From Flavobacteriaceae bacterium (GTDB taxonomy: Bacteria > Bacteroidota > Bacteroidia > Flavobacteriales > Flavobacteriaceae): 64,000 nt of DNA. Location of the stretch: positions 1,798,501 through 1,862,500 of the forward strand of contig CP046177.1 in the NCBI GenBank assembly GCA_014075215.1. The letters run 5' to 3'. This document shows, piece by piece, positions 47,989-57,020 of this stretch. Position 1 is the stretch's first letter, and every line of letters begins with the position of its first letter. The position numbers and the translations under genes were made by a program. Below the pieces are notes generated by a model, which worked only from the letters and a program-made list of their open reading frames with translations, was not told the DNA's origin and did not search any database.

Positions 47989-48018
47989 ATACCAGTAATT
48001 TCAAGTGATAAATGGTAT
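47989..48018. repeat. Short palindromic repeat shared with 28528-28551
   Basis: ATACCA at 47989-47994 is inverted as TGGTAT at 48013-48018. The inner 24 bp (47995-48018) are identical to 28528-28551, more than 19 kb away. It touches the stop codon of the permease gene on the minus strand and may be a small dispersed element. Confidence 0.5.
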
Positions 48019-49256
48019 TACGCAAACCGAATCGATTTCGAAGGTTGAATTTTAGTAATCACATAGGAAGGAATCAGTAACATTAAAAAGCATAAAATGA
48101 GGGTTCCTGAATTTAAAAATAAGATATTCCAAAAACTCATATACACCGGTACTGAGGAGACATAATAAGTCTCCGGGTTTAATGTTATGAAGCCGGTATA
48201 TTTTTGTATAAATAGCACGGTTAACCCAATAAGGTTCCCAAAAAAGAGTCCCTTTAAGATCAGATAAGAAGCGTTATATAAAAATATTTTCCGAATGCTC
48301 GTATCAGAGCTTCCCAACGACTTTAAAATTCCCACCATTTGTACCCGTTCTAGTATCAATACCAGCAAGGCGGTAATCATATTAATTCCGGCTACAAGAA
48401 TCATCATAACAATGATGAACCACACATTATTATCAAATAATGCAATCCATTCAAAAATAGCAGGATAAGCTTCTACAATAGATATTGCATTTAAAGTAAC
48501 AGGAATTTCTTTGTAGATGGTTTTGCTTTTTTCTTCAATTTGATTAAAGTCTTCCAAAATTACTTCAAAGCCTCCAACTTCTTCATTTACCCTCCACTTA
48601 TTTAGCCGTTGTACTTCTTTGATATCTCCAATCATCACAGTTTTATCAAATTCTAAAAAACCGGTATCATATATTCCTTTGATATGATATTTTCTGACAG
48701 ATGGCAGGCTATTCTTTTTATCCTTAAAGAAGGTTGCCGTAATGGTATCATTCAGTTTAAGTTGCAGGTTGTCTACAAAGGTTTTTGATAACAAAACATC
48801 TTTAACCCTACGCTGATTGTAATCCGGCAAATCTCCTGCTATCAAATATTCTTTAAAAAACGTCCAGTCATATGATTTGGAAACTCCTTTAAAAATAATT
48901 CCTTCAAAGTCAGTAGCTGTTTTTATCAATCCTGCCCTGGTGGCAAAAACCTGTACTTTTTTAATTCCGTCGACATTCGGAATGGTTGGAAAAAAATATT
49001 GATTTTTAGAAATGGGTACTAATGAAATTCCCGAGTTGTTATTGTCAAAGTTCGTAATTTGTATATGGCCTTTAAAACCGGATATCTTATTGCGAATTTT
49101 ATGTTGCAACCCTGTTGTAGTGGCCGTTGCAATCAACATAACAGTAATTCCCAGTGCTATGGCAATAATGGCTATTTTTATTATTGGTGCTGAAATACTA
49201 TTTTTATACTCTTTTCCCGCAATGATGCGTTTTGCAATAAATAACTCGTAATTCAA
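48018..49256 (-). CDS. LolC/LolE-like ABC permease (FtsX family)
   Basis: The 412-residue protein has an N-terminal membrane helix (IIKIAIIAIALGITVMLIAT), a large periplasmic domain and three C-terminal helices, the MacB/LolC topology. In LolCDE systems such subunits extract lipoproteins from the inner membrane for delivery to the outer membrane. The ATPase partner is not adjacent. The gene is divergent from the DUF1343 gene, with only 4 bp between the start codons, so both must share control sequences that lie inside the opposite coding regions. Confidence 0.85.
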   Translation of the reverse strand: MNYELFIAKRIIAGKEYKNSISAPIIKIAIIAIALGITVMLIATATTTGLQHKIRNKISGFKGHIQITNFDNNNSGISLVPISKNQYFFPTIPNVDGIKKVQVFATRAGLIKTATDFEGIIFKGVSKSYDWTFFKEYLIAGDLPDYNQRRVKDVLLSKTFVDNLQLKLNDTITATFFKDKKNSLPSVRKYHIKGIYDTGFLEFDKTVMIGDIKEVQRLNKWRVNEEVGGFEVILEDFNQIEEKSKTIYKEIPVTLNAISIVEAYPAIFEWIALFDNNVWFIIVMMILVAGINMITALLVLILERVQMVGILKSLGSSDTSIRKIFLYNASYLILKGLFFGNLIGLTVLFIQKYTGFITLNPETYYVSSVPVYMSFWNILFLNSGTLILCFLMLLIPSYVITKIQPSKSIRFA

Positions 49257-49260
49257 TCCT

Positions 49261-50457
49261 ATGGTGTTTATACTGCGTAAAAGTACATATTTATTCTTGC
49301 TTTTTCTGATGCCTTTTCAGCTAATGGTTTGTGATCAGTTACCTCAAAAAGATGCCCGGATAAAGACAGGAGCTGAAAGAATCGCAAGGTATCTTCCTAA
49401 ACTAAGAAATAAAAAGGTAGCTGTAGTTGCCAACCAAACATCCGTTATAAAAAAGCAGCGGGGAGAACACAGGTTCACGCATCTGGTAGATAGTTTACTT
49501 TCTTTAAAAATCAATATTAAAAAAGTGTTTGCTCCCGAACATGGATTTCGCGGAAAAGCAGATGCCGGAGAATTTATACAAAATACTACAGATACAAAAA
49601 CAGGATTGCCTGTTATTTCTTTATATGGAAAAAACAAAAAACCCTCTAAAAAACAACTAAAAGGAATTGATATTGTCATTTTTGATATTCAGGACGTAGG
49701 AGCTCGTTTTTATACCTATATTTCTACATTACATTATATGATGGAGGCTTGTGCCGAATCCGGAGTCTCTCTGATAGTTCTTGACAGGCCCAACCCTAAC
49801 GGACACTATATTGACGGCCCCGTTTTGGAAAAAAAACACATGAGTTTTGTGGGAATGCATCCCGTTCCCGTAGTATATGGTATGACTATAGGGGAATATG
49901 CACAACTCATAAACGGTGAAAAATGGCTGGCAAACAAAATAAGATGTAAATTAACAGTGATCCCTTTAAAAAACTATACCCATGATTCCGAATATAGCCT
50001 GCCTGTAAAACCTTCTCCAAACTTACCAAATGATAAAGCCATTAACCTTTACCCCAGTTTGTGCTTCTTTGAAGGGACCAATGTAAATGCAGGACGTGGT
50101 ACTGATGAACAATTTCAAATTTACGGATCTCCGTTTTTAGATAAAAAAGGGTTTTCATATACTCCTAAAGCAAATGAAGGAGCAAAATATCCAAAACATC
50201 AGCATATGATTTGTTACGGCGAAGATTTAAGGAATACGAAAAAACTAGATGTTCTCAACCTGTCTTGGCTGATCAAAGCGTATCGACAAAATAAAACAAA
50301 ATATTTCTTCAATGCATTTTTTACCAAATTGGCCGGAACAAAAAAATTACAAGAACAAATAGAAAAAGGAATTTCCGAAGAAGAGATAAGAGCTTCCTGG
50401 AAAAAAGCTCTGGAAGATTTTAGAAAAAAGCGCGAAAAATATTTAATTTACAAATGA
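49261..50457 (+). CDS. DUF1343 protein, NamZ-like exo-beta-N-acetylmuramidase
   Basis: The 398-residue protein has a hydrophobic leader with a possible lipobox (FQLMVC) and the DUF1343 blocks VFAPEHGFRGKADAGE, DIQDVGARFYTYISTLHYM and DRPNPNGHYIDGPVLE. The founding member, NamZ, removes terminal N-acetylmuramic acid from peptidoglycan fragments, so the likely role is wall recycling in the periplasm. Length and motifs are typical. It is divergent from the LolC/E-like permease. Confidence 0.88.
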   Translation: MVFILRKSTYLFLLFLMPFQLMVCDQLPQKDARIKTGAERIARYLPKLRNKKVAVVANQTSVIKKQRGEHRFTHLVDSLLSLKINIKKVFAPEHGFRGKADAGEFIQNTTDTKTGLPVISLYGKNKKPSKKQLKGIDIVIFDIQDVGARFYTYISTLHYMMEACAESGVSLIVLDRPNPNGHYIDGPVLEKKHMSFVGMHPVPVVYGMTIGEYAQLINGEKWLANKIRCKLTVIPLKNYTHDSEYSLPVKPSPNLPNDKAINLYPSLCFFEGTNVNAGRGTDEQFQIYGSPFLDKKGFSYTPKANEGAKYPKHQHMICYGEDLRNTKKLDVLNLSWLIKAYRQNKTKYFFNAFFTKLAGTKKLQEQIEKGISEEEIRASWKKALEDFRKKREKYLIYK

Positions 50458-50596
50458 AGTTGTAACTCGTTTAGGGACCCTAGCAAAACTATCGGCTTTA
50501 TATATTTTAAAAAACCTCGTGTGTTGACTATAAGAGATGATAGGGTTTGACATTATCGGCGAATTTTTTCATATTCGGAAAAATAGCAAAATAGTT

Positions 50597-50627
50597 TTTG
50601 TAGAAAATCAAAAATGTCATACATTTG
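50597..50627 (+). promoter_or_regulatory. Promoter of the rpmB-rpmG operon
   Basis: TTTG (50597-50600), a 19-bp spacer and TACATTTG (50620-50627) match the Bacteroidota promoter form exactly. It lies 36 bp before rpmB. Confidence 0.8.
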
Positions 50628-50663
50628 CACCTCACGTAAAGTTACGATGTAAAGATTAATAAA

Positions 50664-50903
50664 ATGTCCAGAGTTTGTGAATTAACAGGTAAAAAAGCGA
50701 TGGCAGGAAACAACGTTTCGAATGCTTTAAACAGAACGAAGAGAAAATTTAATGTAAATCTGATGACGAAGCGTTTTTATATTCCGGAAGAAGATAGGTG
50801 GATTACCTTAAAAATATCTGCATCGGCTTTAAAGAATATTAATAGAAAAGGGATTTCCGCAGTACTTAAAGAAGCAAGAGCCAAAGGTTATTTAACGAAA
50901 TAA
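50664..50903 (+). CDS. rpmB: Ribosomal protein L28
   Basis: The 79-residue protein begins MSRVCELTGKKAMAGNNVSN and has the L28 block RFYIPEEDRWITLKIS. It is a component of the large ribosomal subunit. rpmG and the DUF4295 gene follow closely, the standard Bacteroidota group. Confidence 0.97.
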   Translation: MSRVCELTGKKAMAGNNVSNALNRTKRKFNVNLMTKRFYIPEEDRWITLKISASALKNINRKGISAVLKEARAKGYLTK

Positions 50904-50929
50904 TAATTCCCTAAACAAAACTCAGCGAG

Positions 50930-51112
50930 ATGGCAAAAAAAGGAAATAGAATTCAGGTAATTTTAGAGTGTACAGAACATAAAGCAACGGGTAAACCGGG
51001 TACTTCCAGGTATATTACTACCAAGAATAAAAAGAATACGCCGGATAGAATTGAAATTAAAAAATTCAACCCCATTTTAAAGAAAATGACAGTTCATAAA
51101 GAAATTAAATAA
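50930..51112 (+). CDS. rpmG: Ribosomal protein L33
   Basis: The 60-residue protein has the L33 pattern VILECTEHKATGKPGTSRYI followed by TTKNKKNTPDRIEIKKFNP. The single Cys near residue 13 indicates a zinc-free type. It lies 26 bp after rpmB and 9 bp before the DUF4295 gene. Confidence 0.97.
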   Translation: MAKKGNRIQVILECTEHKATGKPGTSRYITTKNKKNTPDRIEIKKFNPILKKMTVHKEIK

Positions 51113-51121
51113 AAGCAAGTC

Positions 51122-51274
51122 ATGGCAAAGAAATCAGTAGCATCTTTACAGACAGGTTCTAAGAGGTTAAGTAAAGCAATTAAAATGGTAAAATCTCCGA
51201 AAACCGGAGCATATACATTTGTTGAAGCTATTATAGGCCCTACACAAATAAATGACTTTTTCGCTAAAAAGTAA
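51122..51274 (+). CDS. DUF4295 small basic protein
   Basis: A 50-residue frame from ATG 51122 reads MAKKSVASLQTGSKRLSKAI and ends QINDFFAKK. This is the Bacteroidota family DUF4295, found right after rpmG in most genomes of the phylum. It is probably a ribosome-associated protein, judging from its charge, size and fixed position; no direct function is known. A terminator follows at 51293. Confidence 0.92.
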   Translation: MAKKSVASLQTGSKRLSKAIKMVKSPKTGAYTFVEAIIGPTQINDFFAKK

Positions 51275-51292
51275 TGTCTTAAAAAATAGTAT

Positions 51293-51326
51293 AAAGCTAC
51301 TTTCCATACAGGGAGTAGCTTTTTTA
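51293..51326 (+). terminator. Rho-independent terminator after the ribosomal-protein operon
   Basis: AAAGCTACT (51293-51301) pairs with AGTAGCTTT (51314-51322) around a 12-nt loop, and the stem runs into six T in total. It closes the rpmB-rpmG-DUF4295 operon 18 bp after the last stop codon. Confidence 0.85.
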
Positions 51327-51364
51327 TGCGGTTTATTTCCGTAATTTTGATGTTGTAATACAGT

Positions 51365-51490
51365 CTTTAGTTAGAAAGTGTAAAAGTCGGAAAGTTAAAA
51401 GTTACAGATTTTTTGAATCTGCTTGAAACGTTCTAAATAAAATTCCAAAGAGACTTACACTTTTCAACTTTCTAACTTTTACACTGTACT
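51365..51490. repeat. Repeated AGAAAGTGTAAAAGT-type words before ftsY
   Basis: Words of GTTAGAAAGTGTAAAAGT type occur on the plus strand at 51370-51387 and as inverted forms (CTTTCTAACTTTTACAC) at about 51470-51487. Related words occur near 39151-39185 and at 37450-37500. The origin is unclear; these may be degenerate spacer repeats. Confidence 0.45.
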
Positions 51491-51541
51491 TTTTTGAAAA
51501 AGTTTAAACGAGTTCAATATGATCTGCAAATAAAACAGACG

Positions 51542-52519
51542 ATGAGTTTTTTTGATAAAATATTTACAAAAGAAAAAAAAGAAACCTTAGACAAAGGATT
51601 AGAAAAATCCAAATCGAGTTTCTTCACCAAACTATCCAAAGCAGTAGTCGGAAAAACAAAAGTAGATGATGATGTGCTGGATAATTTGGAAGAAGTATTG
51701 GTTTCATCGGATGTAGGAGTAGCTACTACCTTAAAAATTATTGAAAGAATTGAAGCTCGTGTTGCAAAAGATAAATACTTGGGAGTAGATGAATTAAACC
51801 ATATGTTAAAAGATGAAATAGCAAGCCTGTTATCTGAAAACCATACAGGGAATGATACCGGTTTTACAATTCCATCTTTTTCTGCTGACAGGAAAGAGGC
51901 TAAAAATCCGTATGTTTTGATGGTAGTAGGAGTAAATGGGGTAGGTAAAACCACCACTATAGGAAAGCTTGCATCACAATTTAAAAAGCAAGGCCTAAAG
52001 GTAGTGCTGGGAGCCGCAGATACCTTTAGGGCCGCAGCTATTGATCAATTACAAGTATGGGCAGATAGAACAAATGTATCCATTATCAGGCAGGAAATAG
52101 GGTCAGATCCCGCTTCCGTAGCTTTTGATACATTGACATCGGCAGTTTCTCAACATGCGGATGTCGCCGTCGTAGATACGGCAGGACGCTTACATAATAA
52201 GGTCAATTTAATGAATGAGTTGACAAAGATTAAAAGAGTCATGCAAAAAGTAATACCCAATGCCCCTCATGATGTATTGCTGGTATTAGACGGCTCTACA
52301 GGTCAAAATGCTTTTGAGCAGGCCAAACAATTTACGAAAGCTACGGAAATAACCTCTCTGGCAGTTACCAAACTGGACGGAACGGCCAAAGGAGGAGTTG
52401 TTATCGGCATTTCAGACCAATTTCAAATACCTGTAAAATATATAGGTGTAGGAGAGGGGATAGACGATTTGCAGGTATTTAACAAATACGAGTTTGTGGA
52501 TTCTTTTTTTAACAGGTAA
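51542..52519 (+). CDS. ftsY: Signal recognition particle receptor FtsY
   Basis: The likely start is ATG 51542 (MSFFDKIFTKEKKETLDKGL), giving 325 residues; an open frame extends upstream to a TTG-type start at 51494 that adds 16 unlikely residues. The SRP GTPase domain is complete: G1 GVNGVGKTTT, DTFRAAA, G3 DTAGRLHNK, G4 TKLDGTAKGG. FtsY docks SRP-ribosome complexes at the membrane for co-translational insertion. The N-terminal acidic A domain is short, as usual in Bacteroidota. Confidence 0.96.
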   Translation: MSFFDKIFTKEKKETLDKGLEKSKSSFFTKLSKAVVGKTKVDDDVLDNLEEVLVSSDVGVATTLKIIERIEARVAKDKYLGVDELNHMLKDEIASLLSENHTGNDTGFTIPSFSADRKEAKNPYVLMVVGVNGVGKTTTIGKLASQFKKQGLKVVLGAADTFRAAAIDQLQVWADRTNVSIIRQEIGSDPASVAFDTLTSAVSQHADVAVVDTAGRLHNKVNLMNELTKIKRVMQKVIPNAPHDVLLVLDGSTGQNAFEQAKQFTKATEITSLAVTKLDGTAKGGVVIGISDQFQIPVKYIGVGEGIDDLQVFNKYEFVDSFFNR

Positions 52520-52528
52520 ATCTATCAT

Positions 52529-52978
52529 ATGGAAAAACAACAAACAGACAAAGGATTTTCAATTTATCACGATTTTGTTATTCACGCATCTGCAAAAGCT
52601 GTTTTTGATGCAATTACACAGCCAAAGCATCTAAACAATTGGTGGCCCTTAACCTCTTCCGGAACACCTGAAGTAGGAGAAGTTTATAATTTCAATTTTA
52701 CAGATGCTTATAATTGGTATGGAAAAGTTACAGTGTGTAAAAACAATACATCTTTCCATATAAAGATGACAGATGCTGATCCGGATTGGAATCCGACTAC
52801 TTTCGGTTTCGATTTAAAAGAAGATAACCATTCCGTTGCTGTTCAATTTAGTCATACGAGATGGCCTGTATGCAATCACCATTTCAAAAGATCTTCTTTT
52901 TGTTGGGCAATGTTACTGAACGGACTTAAAAATTATGTTGAAAAAGGCACCATCATTCCTTTTGAAGAAAGAGAATAA
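52529..52978 (+). CDS. SRPBCC (AHSA1/START-like) domain protein
   Basis: The 149-residue protein has the Bet v1-like fold pattern of the AHSA1 group: an early VIHASAKAVFDAITQPKHLN, then the W-rich NNWWPLTSSG and a long C-terminal helix. Members bind hydrophobic ligands or act as Hsp90-type cofactors; the ligand here is unknown. It begins 10 bp after ftsY. Confidence 0.85.
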   Translation: MEKQQTDKGFSIYHDFVIHASAKAVFDAITQPKHLNNWWPLTSSGTPEVGEVYNFNFTDAYNWYGKVTVCKNNTSFHIKMTDADPDWNPTTFGFDLKEDNHSVAVQFSHTRWPVCNHHFKRSSFCWAMLLNGLKNYVEKGTIIPFEERE

Positions 52979-53063
52979 GCTATTTATACATTCATTTTTC
53001 TCAGTGTTTTAAAAAGGTTAGGCAAACTTTTAACTTGAGACTTTCAAACTTTAAACGCTATTA

Positions 53064-55980
53064 CTATCTAACCCGAATCTCATCTACAAAAATCCATGAC
53101 CGTCCGTCATGCTTATATCCCGGGTGCCATTCGGGGAGCTTGCCCGGTTTTTTGGCAATGACTTTGATATATTGATATCTTTTTGATGGTTGTTTGAAAT
53201 ACATTTTTTTAATTTCAATTTCTTCCGAAGGTTTTGCAGCTGCTATCCTGCGTGTCCCATCCATTTGCTTAAAGTTTATACCGTCGTTAGAAACCCGGCA
53301 TTCAACACTTGTGGGGAAAAATATCCAACTGCGCTGATCTTGTAAAAAATTTATGTCAACCATATGTACTCTTTTTTCTTTCCCCAAATCCACAATCGCA
53401 ACCACATCTTCATCCTGATAGCCTTGCCAGGTTCCCGTTCTAAAATCTTTTGTTCCGATGATTCCGTCGATCAGCGCATTATCACCACCGGCATTGTACT
53501 GATTTGCATACCTTGTTTTTAATTCAATCTTAATATCCGGATCTATTTTGTAAAAATCGGTCGTGATAACAGCACTTTTATTTTTTCCTTTCTGTGCATA
53601 GGTTTTTAATATAGCTTTTTCCGAAACCCGGAAAGGCTTTTCGTAAAGTACAAAATCATCGCCAAAAGAATAAAATATTTCAGCTTCTGTATCTGCGGTT
53701 TCCAATACAACTTCCGTACTTCCTTTGAATGCCACATTGCCTTTGGTAATAAATGGAGCCGGAACAATTTTGTGTTCTTTGATTTCTGTTATCGGAACAA
53801 ATGGGTTTTGGCTTCCCCACTCCGACGGTTCATCGGACATTTTAAAAACCAAACTTCCTCCATTCACAATATCCCTGTGATGAATATAGGAAAACGGATA
53901 TTTTTTCCCGTTCAAATAAACGGCTTTAATGTATTTATTTTGTTTGGATAAGGATTCGGCCACTATGGTAAATAACCTTCCATTCTCTAAGTGGATAGTA
54001 GCTTTGTCAAACAAAGGCGTTCCGATAATGTATTGATTGGATGCCGGAGTTACCGGATAAAATCCCAGGGAACTAAAAATATACCAGGCACTCATCTGAC
54101 CACAATCTTCATTTCCCGAAATTCCATCCGGAGCATTGGTGTACAATGTTGTTAATATCTGATAAACTCTTTCTTGTGTTTTATGAGGTTTATTTACAAA
54201 ATTGTACAAATATGCCATATGATGACTCGGTTCATTTCCATGTGCATACTGACCAATCAGCCCTGTGATGTCTGCCTGATTCCTCCCTGAAGTTTCCTGC
54301 TTTGCCGTAAACAATTTGTCCAGCTGATTTTCCAAAGCCTGCTTTCCTCCCAACAGTTCCATAAATCCGCTGATGTCTTGCGGAACATAAAAGCTATACT
54401 GCCAGGAATTGGCTTCCGTATAATTGAAATTCACCTCATACGGGTCAAATGGTGCAAACCAGGTGTTGCGAAAACGCCCTCGCATAAATTGACTTCCAGG
54501 GTCAAAAACATTTTTATAAAACTGCCCTCTTTGGGAATAGATTTTATAATCCTCCGATTTGTTCATGGCTTTGGCCATTTGCGCAAGAGTCCAGTCATCA
54601 TAGGCATATTCCAGGGTTTTGGAAACGGATTCCGATTCTTTTTCTACCGGGATAAATCCAAGTTGTTTGTAGCTCTTCAGCCCCAATTTATCTCTGGTAG
54701 CAGAATGTTTCATCGCTTCCAGAGCTTTCTCCGTATCCGTATTCCCGAATTCCTTTTAAATATGCATCTGCAATCACAGGAACAGCATGGTAACCAATCA
54801 TACAGCCCGTATAACATGCAGACAAATCCCAAATGGGCATAATGCCGCCTTCCTCATATTTTGCTAAAAAGGTATTGATAAAATCATTCGTTCTCTCTTG
54901 TTCTAAAATGGTATATAACGGGTGCGCGGCCCGATAGGTATCCCATAAAGAAAATACTGTATAGTATTCAAAATCAACTGTTTGATGAATTTCCAAATCC
55001 ATTCCGCGATAACGCCCGTCTACATCCTGATACAGATTAGGAGCTATCATCGCATGATACATCGAGGTGTAGAAATTGGTTTTATAATCTTCGTTTGAAC
55101 TTTCGATCACCACTTTTTCCAATTGCTGTTTCCAGGTATTTTGCGCATTGCTCTTTACCTGCTGAAAAGTTCTTTTTCCGATTTCTGCCTCCAAATTGTT
55201 TTTAGCCCCTTCAACATCCACCGGGCTGATTCCTATTGAAATAATAACGGGTTCATTCGTTGGATTGTGCAATTCAAAACCTGCAATGCTTTTGTCTTCA
55301 TTGTATTCAACAGATGTAATCGGATGCGAAAAAACCATATGGTAAAACAGCATTTGTCGGGTAGCCCAGGCTTTTGAATGACGATATCCGGAGATGGTAT
55401 ATGCATCTTCTTTATGAATTTGGAAATCTAGCAGTTTATCCCTGTGTTTCAAATCTAACATCACTATTTGATGTTCGCCGGACGGAAATTGATATTTGTG
55501 CATTCCGCTTCGTTTGGAAACCGTGAGTTCCACGTCAATTTTTGTGTCTTCCAAATGTACTTTGTAGTATCCCGGTTCTGCAATTTCATGCGCATGCGAA
55601 AAATGAGCACGATAGCCTTTGTTGCCGTCAGCACCATTGTTGAAAACCACATCATCAGTAGGCATCAGCAAAATATCACCGTAATCCGAAACGCCCGTTC
55701 CGCTCAAATGAGTATGTGAGAATCCGTAGATATACGTATCGGAATAGTGATATCCCGAACATCCGTCCCAACCGTCCAAACGTGTATCGGGACTCAGTTG
55801 CATCATTCCAAACGGCATGGTAGCTCCGGGATACGTATGCCCGTGACCGCCGGTACCGATAAAAGGGTTGACATAAGAAATAAGCAACTTATCTTTAGTT
55901 GCTTTTTGAGGAATCGGCTTACTTTTACACGAAAAAAAAGCCCCTGCCAAAACAAATAAAAACAACGATCTGTAAATCAT
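53064..55980 (-). pseudogene. GH92-family alpha-mannosidase lipoprotein, frameshifted
   Basis: The gene starts at 55980 with a lipobox (AGAFFSC) and GH92 N-terminal motifs YVNPFIGTGGHGHTYPGA and GFSHTHLSGTG. This frame ends near 54688 after YLKGIREYGYGE. The next frame resumes as AMKHSATRDKLGLKSYKQLG and holds the rest of the GH92 domain, including HGNEPSHHMAYLY and GNEDCGQMSAWYIF, which carry the proposed catalytic acid region and metal-binding residues. A chitobiase-like module and a discoidin-type module follow. Loss of one 8-bp copy of a direct repeat GAATTCGG near 54755 would explain the break exactly. GH92 enzymes trim alpha-linked mannose from N-glycans and mannans. This copy is probably inactive. 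Confidence 0.85.
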
Positions 55981-56393
55981 TAAGTTATATATTTTTATAA
56001 ACCGAAGATACTAAAAATGTGCTGTCTGTATTATTTGAATCTTCAATAATAATTTCAAGCCGAAAAGCATATAAGAATTCCCTGCTTAATAGCTACAGGC
56101 TATAAAATAACGATATGACAATTATTTTTTTACATATAAGAAATAAATTACTTAGGTTTGTTTACGCTAACAATGATGAAAATTGCTGTAGCCCTTTAGT
56201 CGTCTTTTAAGAACCCCGGTGTTATGAGTTATTTCCATTTGTTTTTGACCTTTATAAGGCATATAGCTTTCTGACAGGAAAATAAAAAAATTCCTATCTG
56301 TAAAGAAAAAAGCCTGTAGTATTGAAAAAATAGTAACTTAATTAGTAATAACAAAAAACGACTTTCTATTAACCCTTAAAATAACGAGAAGTT
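55981..56393. other. Intergenic region, no gene seen
   Basis: The divergent genes on either side need promoters here. TAGGTTTG at 56153-56160 fits the -7 consensus for the rightward gene, but it lacks a -33 match and is more than 200 bp from the ATG. No repeat or RNA stood out. Confidence 0.3.
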
Positions 56394-56624
56394 ATGAGAA
56401 CGAAATTTAAAAAATATTTGAAATATGCCATAGGCATCTTAGCAGTATCTCTTCCGGTATTGCTTTTAAATTGTGAGAACGAATCCTTTTTAAAACCGCA
56501 GGAAGCATCAGGAACAAAAACAGTCAGCAGAATCTCTTTAAGCAAGTTCCAACAATCGGTTACCGACGGCAAAGAGTTAGGGGTCAACGACAATTTATGG
56601 GGATTGATTATTTTAGATGCATAA
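56394..56624 (+). pseudogene. M23-peptidase lipoprotein, 5' fragment cut by a transposon
   Basis: The frame starts MRTKFKKYLKYAIGILAVSL with lipobox VLLLNC and then FLKPQEASGTKTVSRISLSK, a common leader of flavobacterial lipoproteins. It reads through KELGVNDNLWGL and then enters the transposon, stopping after five foreign residues. The downstream part of the same gene resumes after the transposon near 57991. About 70 native residues lie in this half. Confidence 0.7.
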
Positions 56625-56633
56625 AAAAAGACG

Positions 56634-57020
56634 ATGCATTTAGAATTATTAGCATCTATCCTCCCTCAAGATTTATTACTTCATTTTGATATTGTATTTT
56701 TTGAAGAATTAGGAGATATTTCAGTTAAAAAGGATGCTTTTCACATTTATTTAGAAGAGAAGAATATTCTACCAGAGGGTTACTCAAAGGGTAATTATGA
56801 GTCCAAAGGTTTTATTAGCAGTAAACAGATTCAAGATTTTCCCATACGCGGTAAAGCAGTTTATCTACATATAAAAACAAGACGATGGCGAGATAAGAAG
56901 ACTAAAAAGGGAGCGATTAAAAATGATTATTCATTCATTGCAGAAGGTTCTAAATTAACGTCAGAACTTTCTGATTTTTTAAAAGCTACAGGTAGAGGCC
57001 CGAGAAGATACGATCAGTAA
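56634..57020 (+). CDS. ISAon1-type transposase, N-terminal region protein
   Basis: The 128-residue protein (MHLELLASILPQDLLLHFDI) resembles the first protein of ISAon1-like two-ORF elements, with the block FPIRGKAVYLHIKTRRWRDK. It overlaps the second transposase frame by about 20 bp in another phase, so the two may be joined by frameshifting at GGCCCGAGAAG near 56998-57008. The role is inferred to be DNA recognition. Confidence 0.7.
   Translation: MHLELLASILPQDLLLHFDIVFFEELGDISVKKDAFHIYLEEKNILPEGYSKGNYESKGFISSKQIQDFPIRGKAVYLHIKTRRWRDKKTKKGAIKNDYSFIAEGSKLTSELSDFLKATGRGPRRYDQ

Noticed and set aside
51494..51541. Longer FtsY N-terminus
   Set aside because: The 16 extra residues derive from repeat-rich spacer; MSFFDKIF at 51542 is the usual start.
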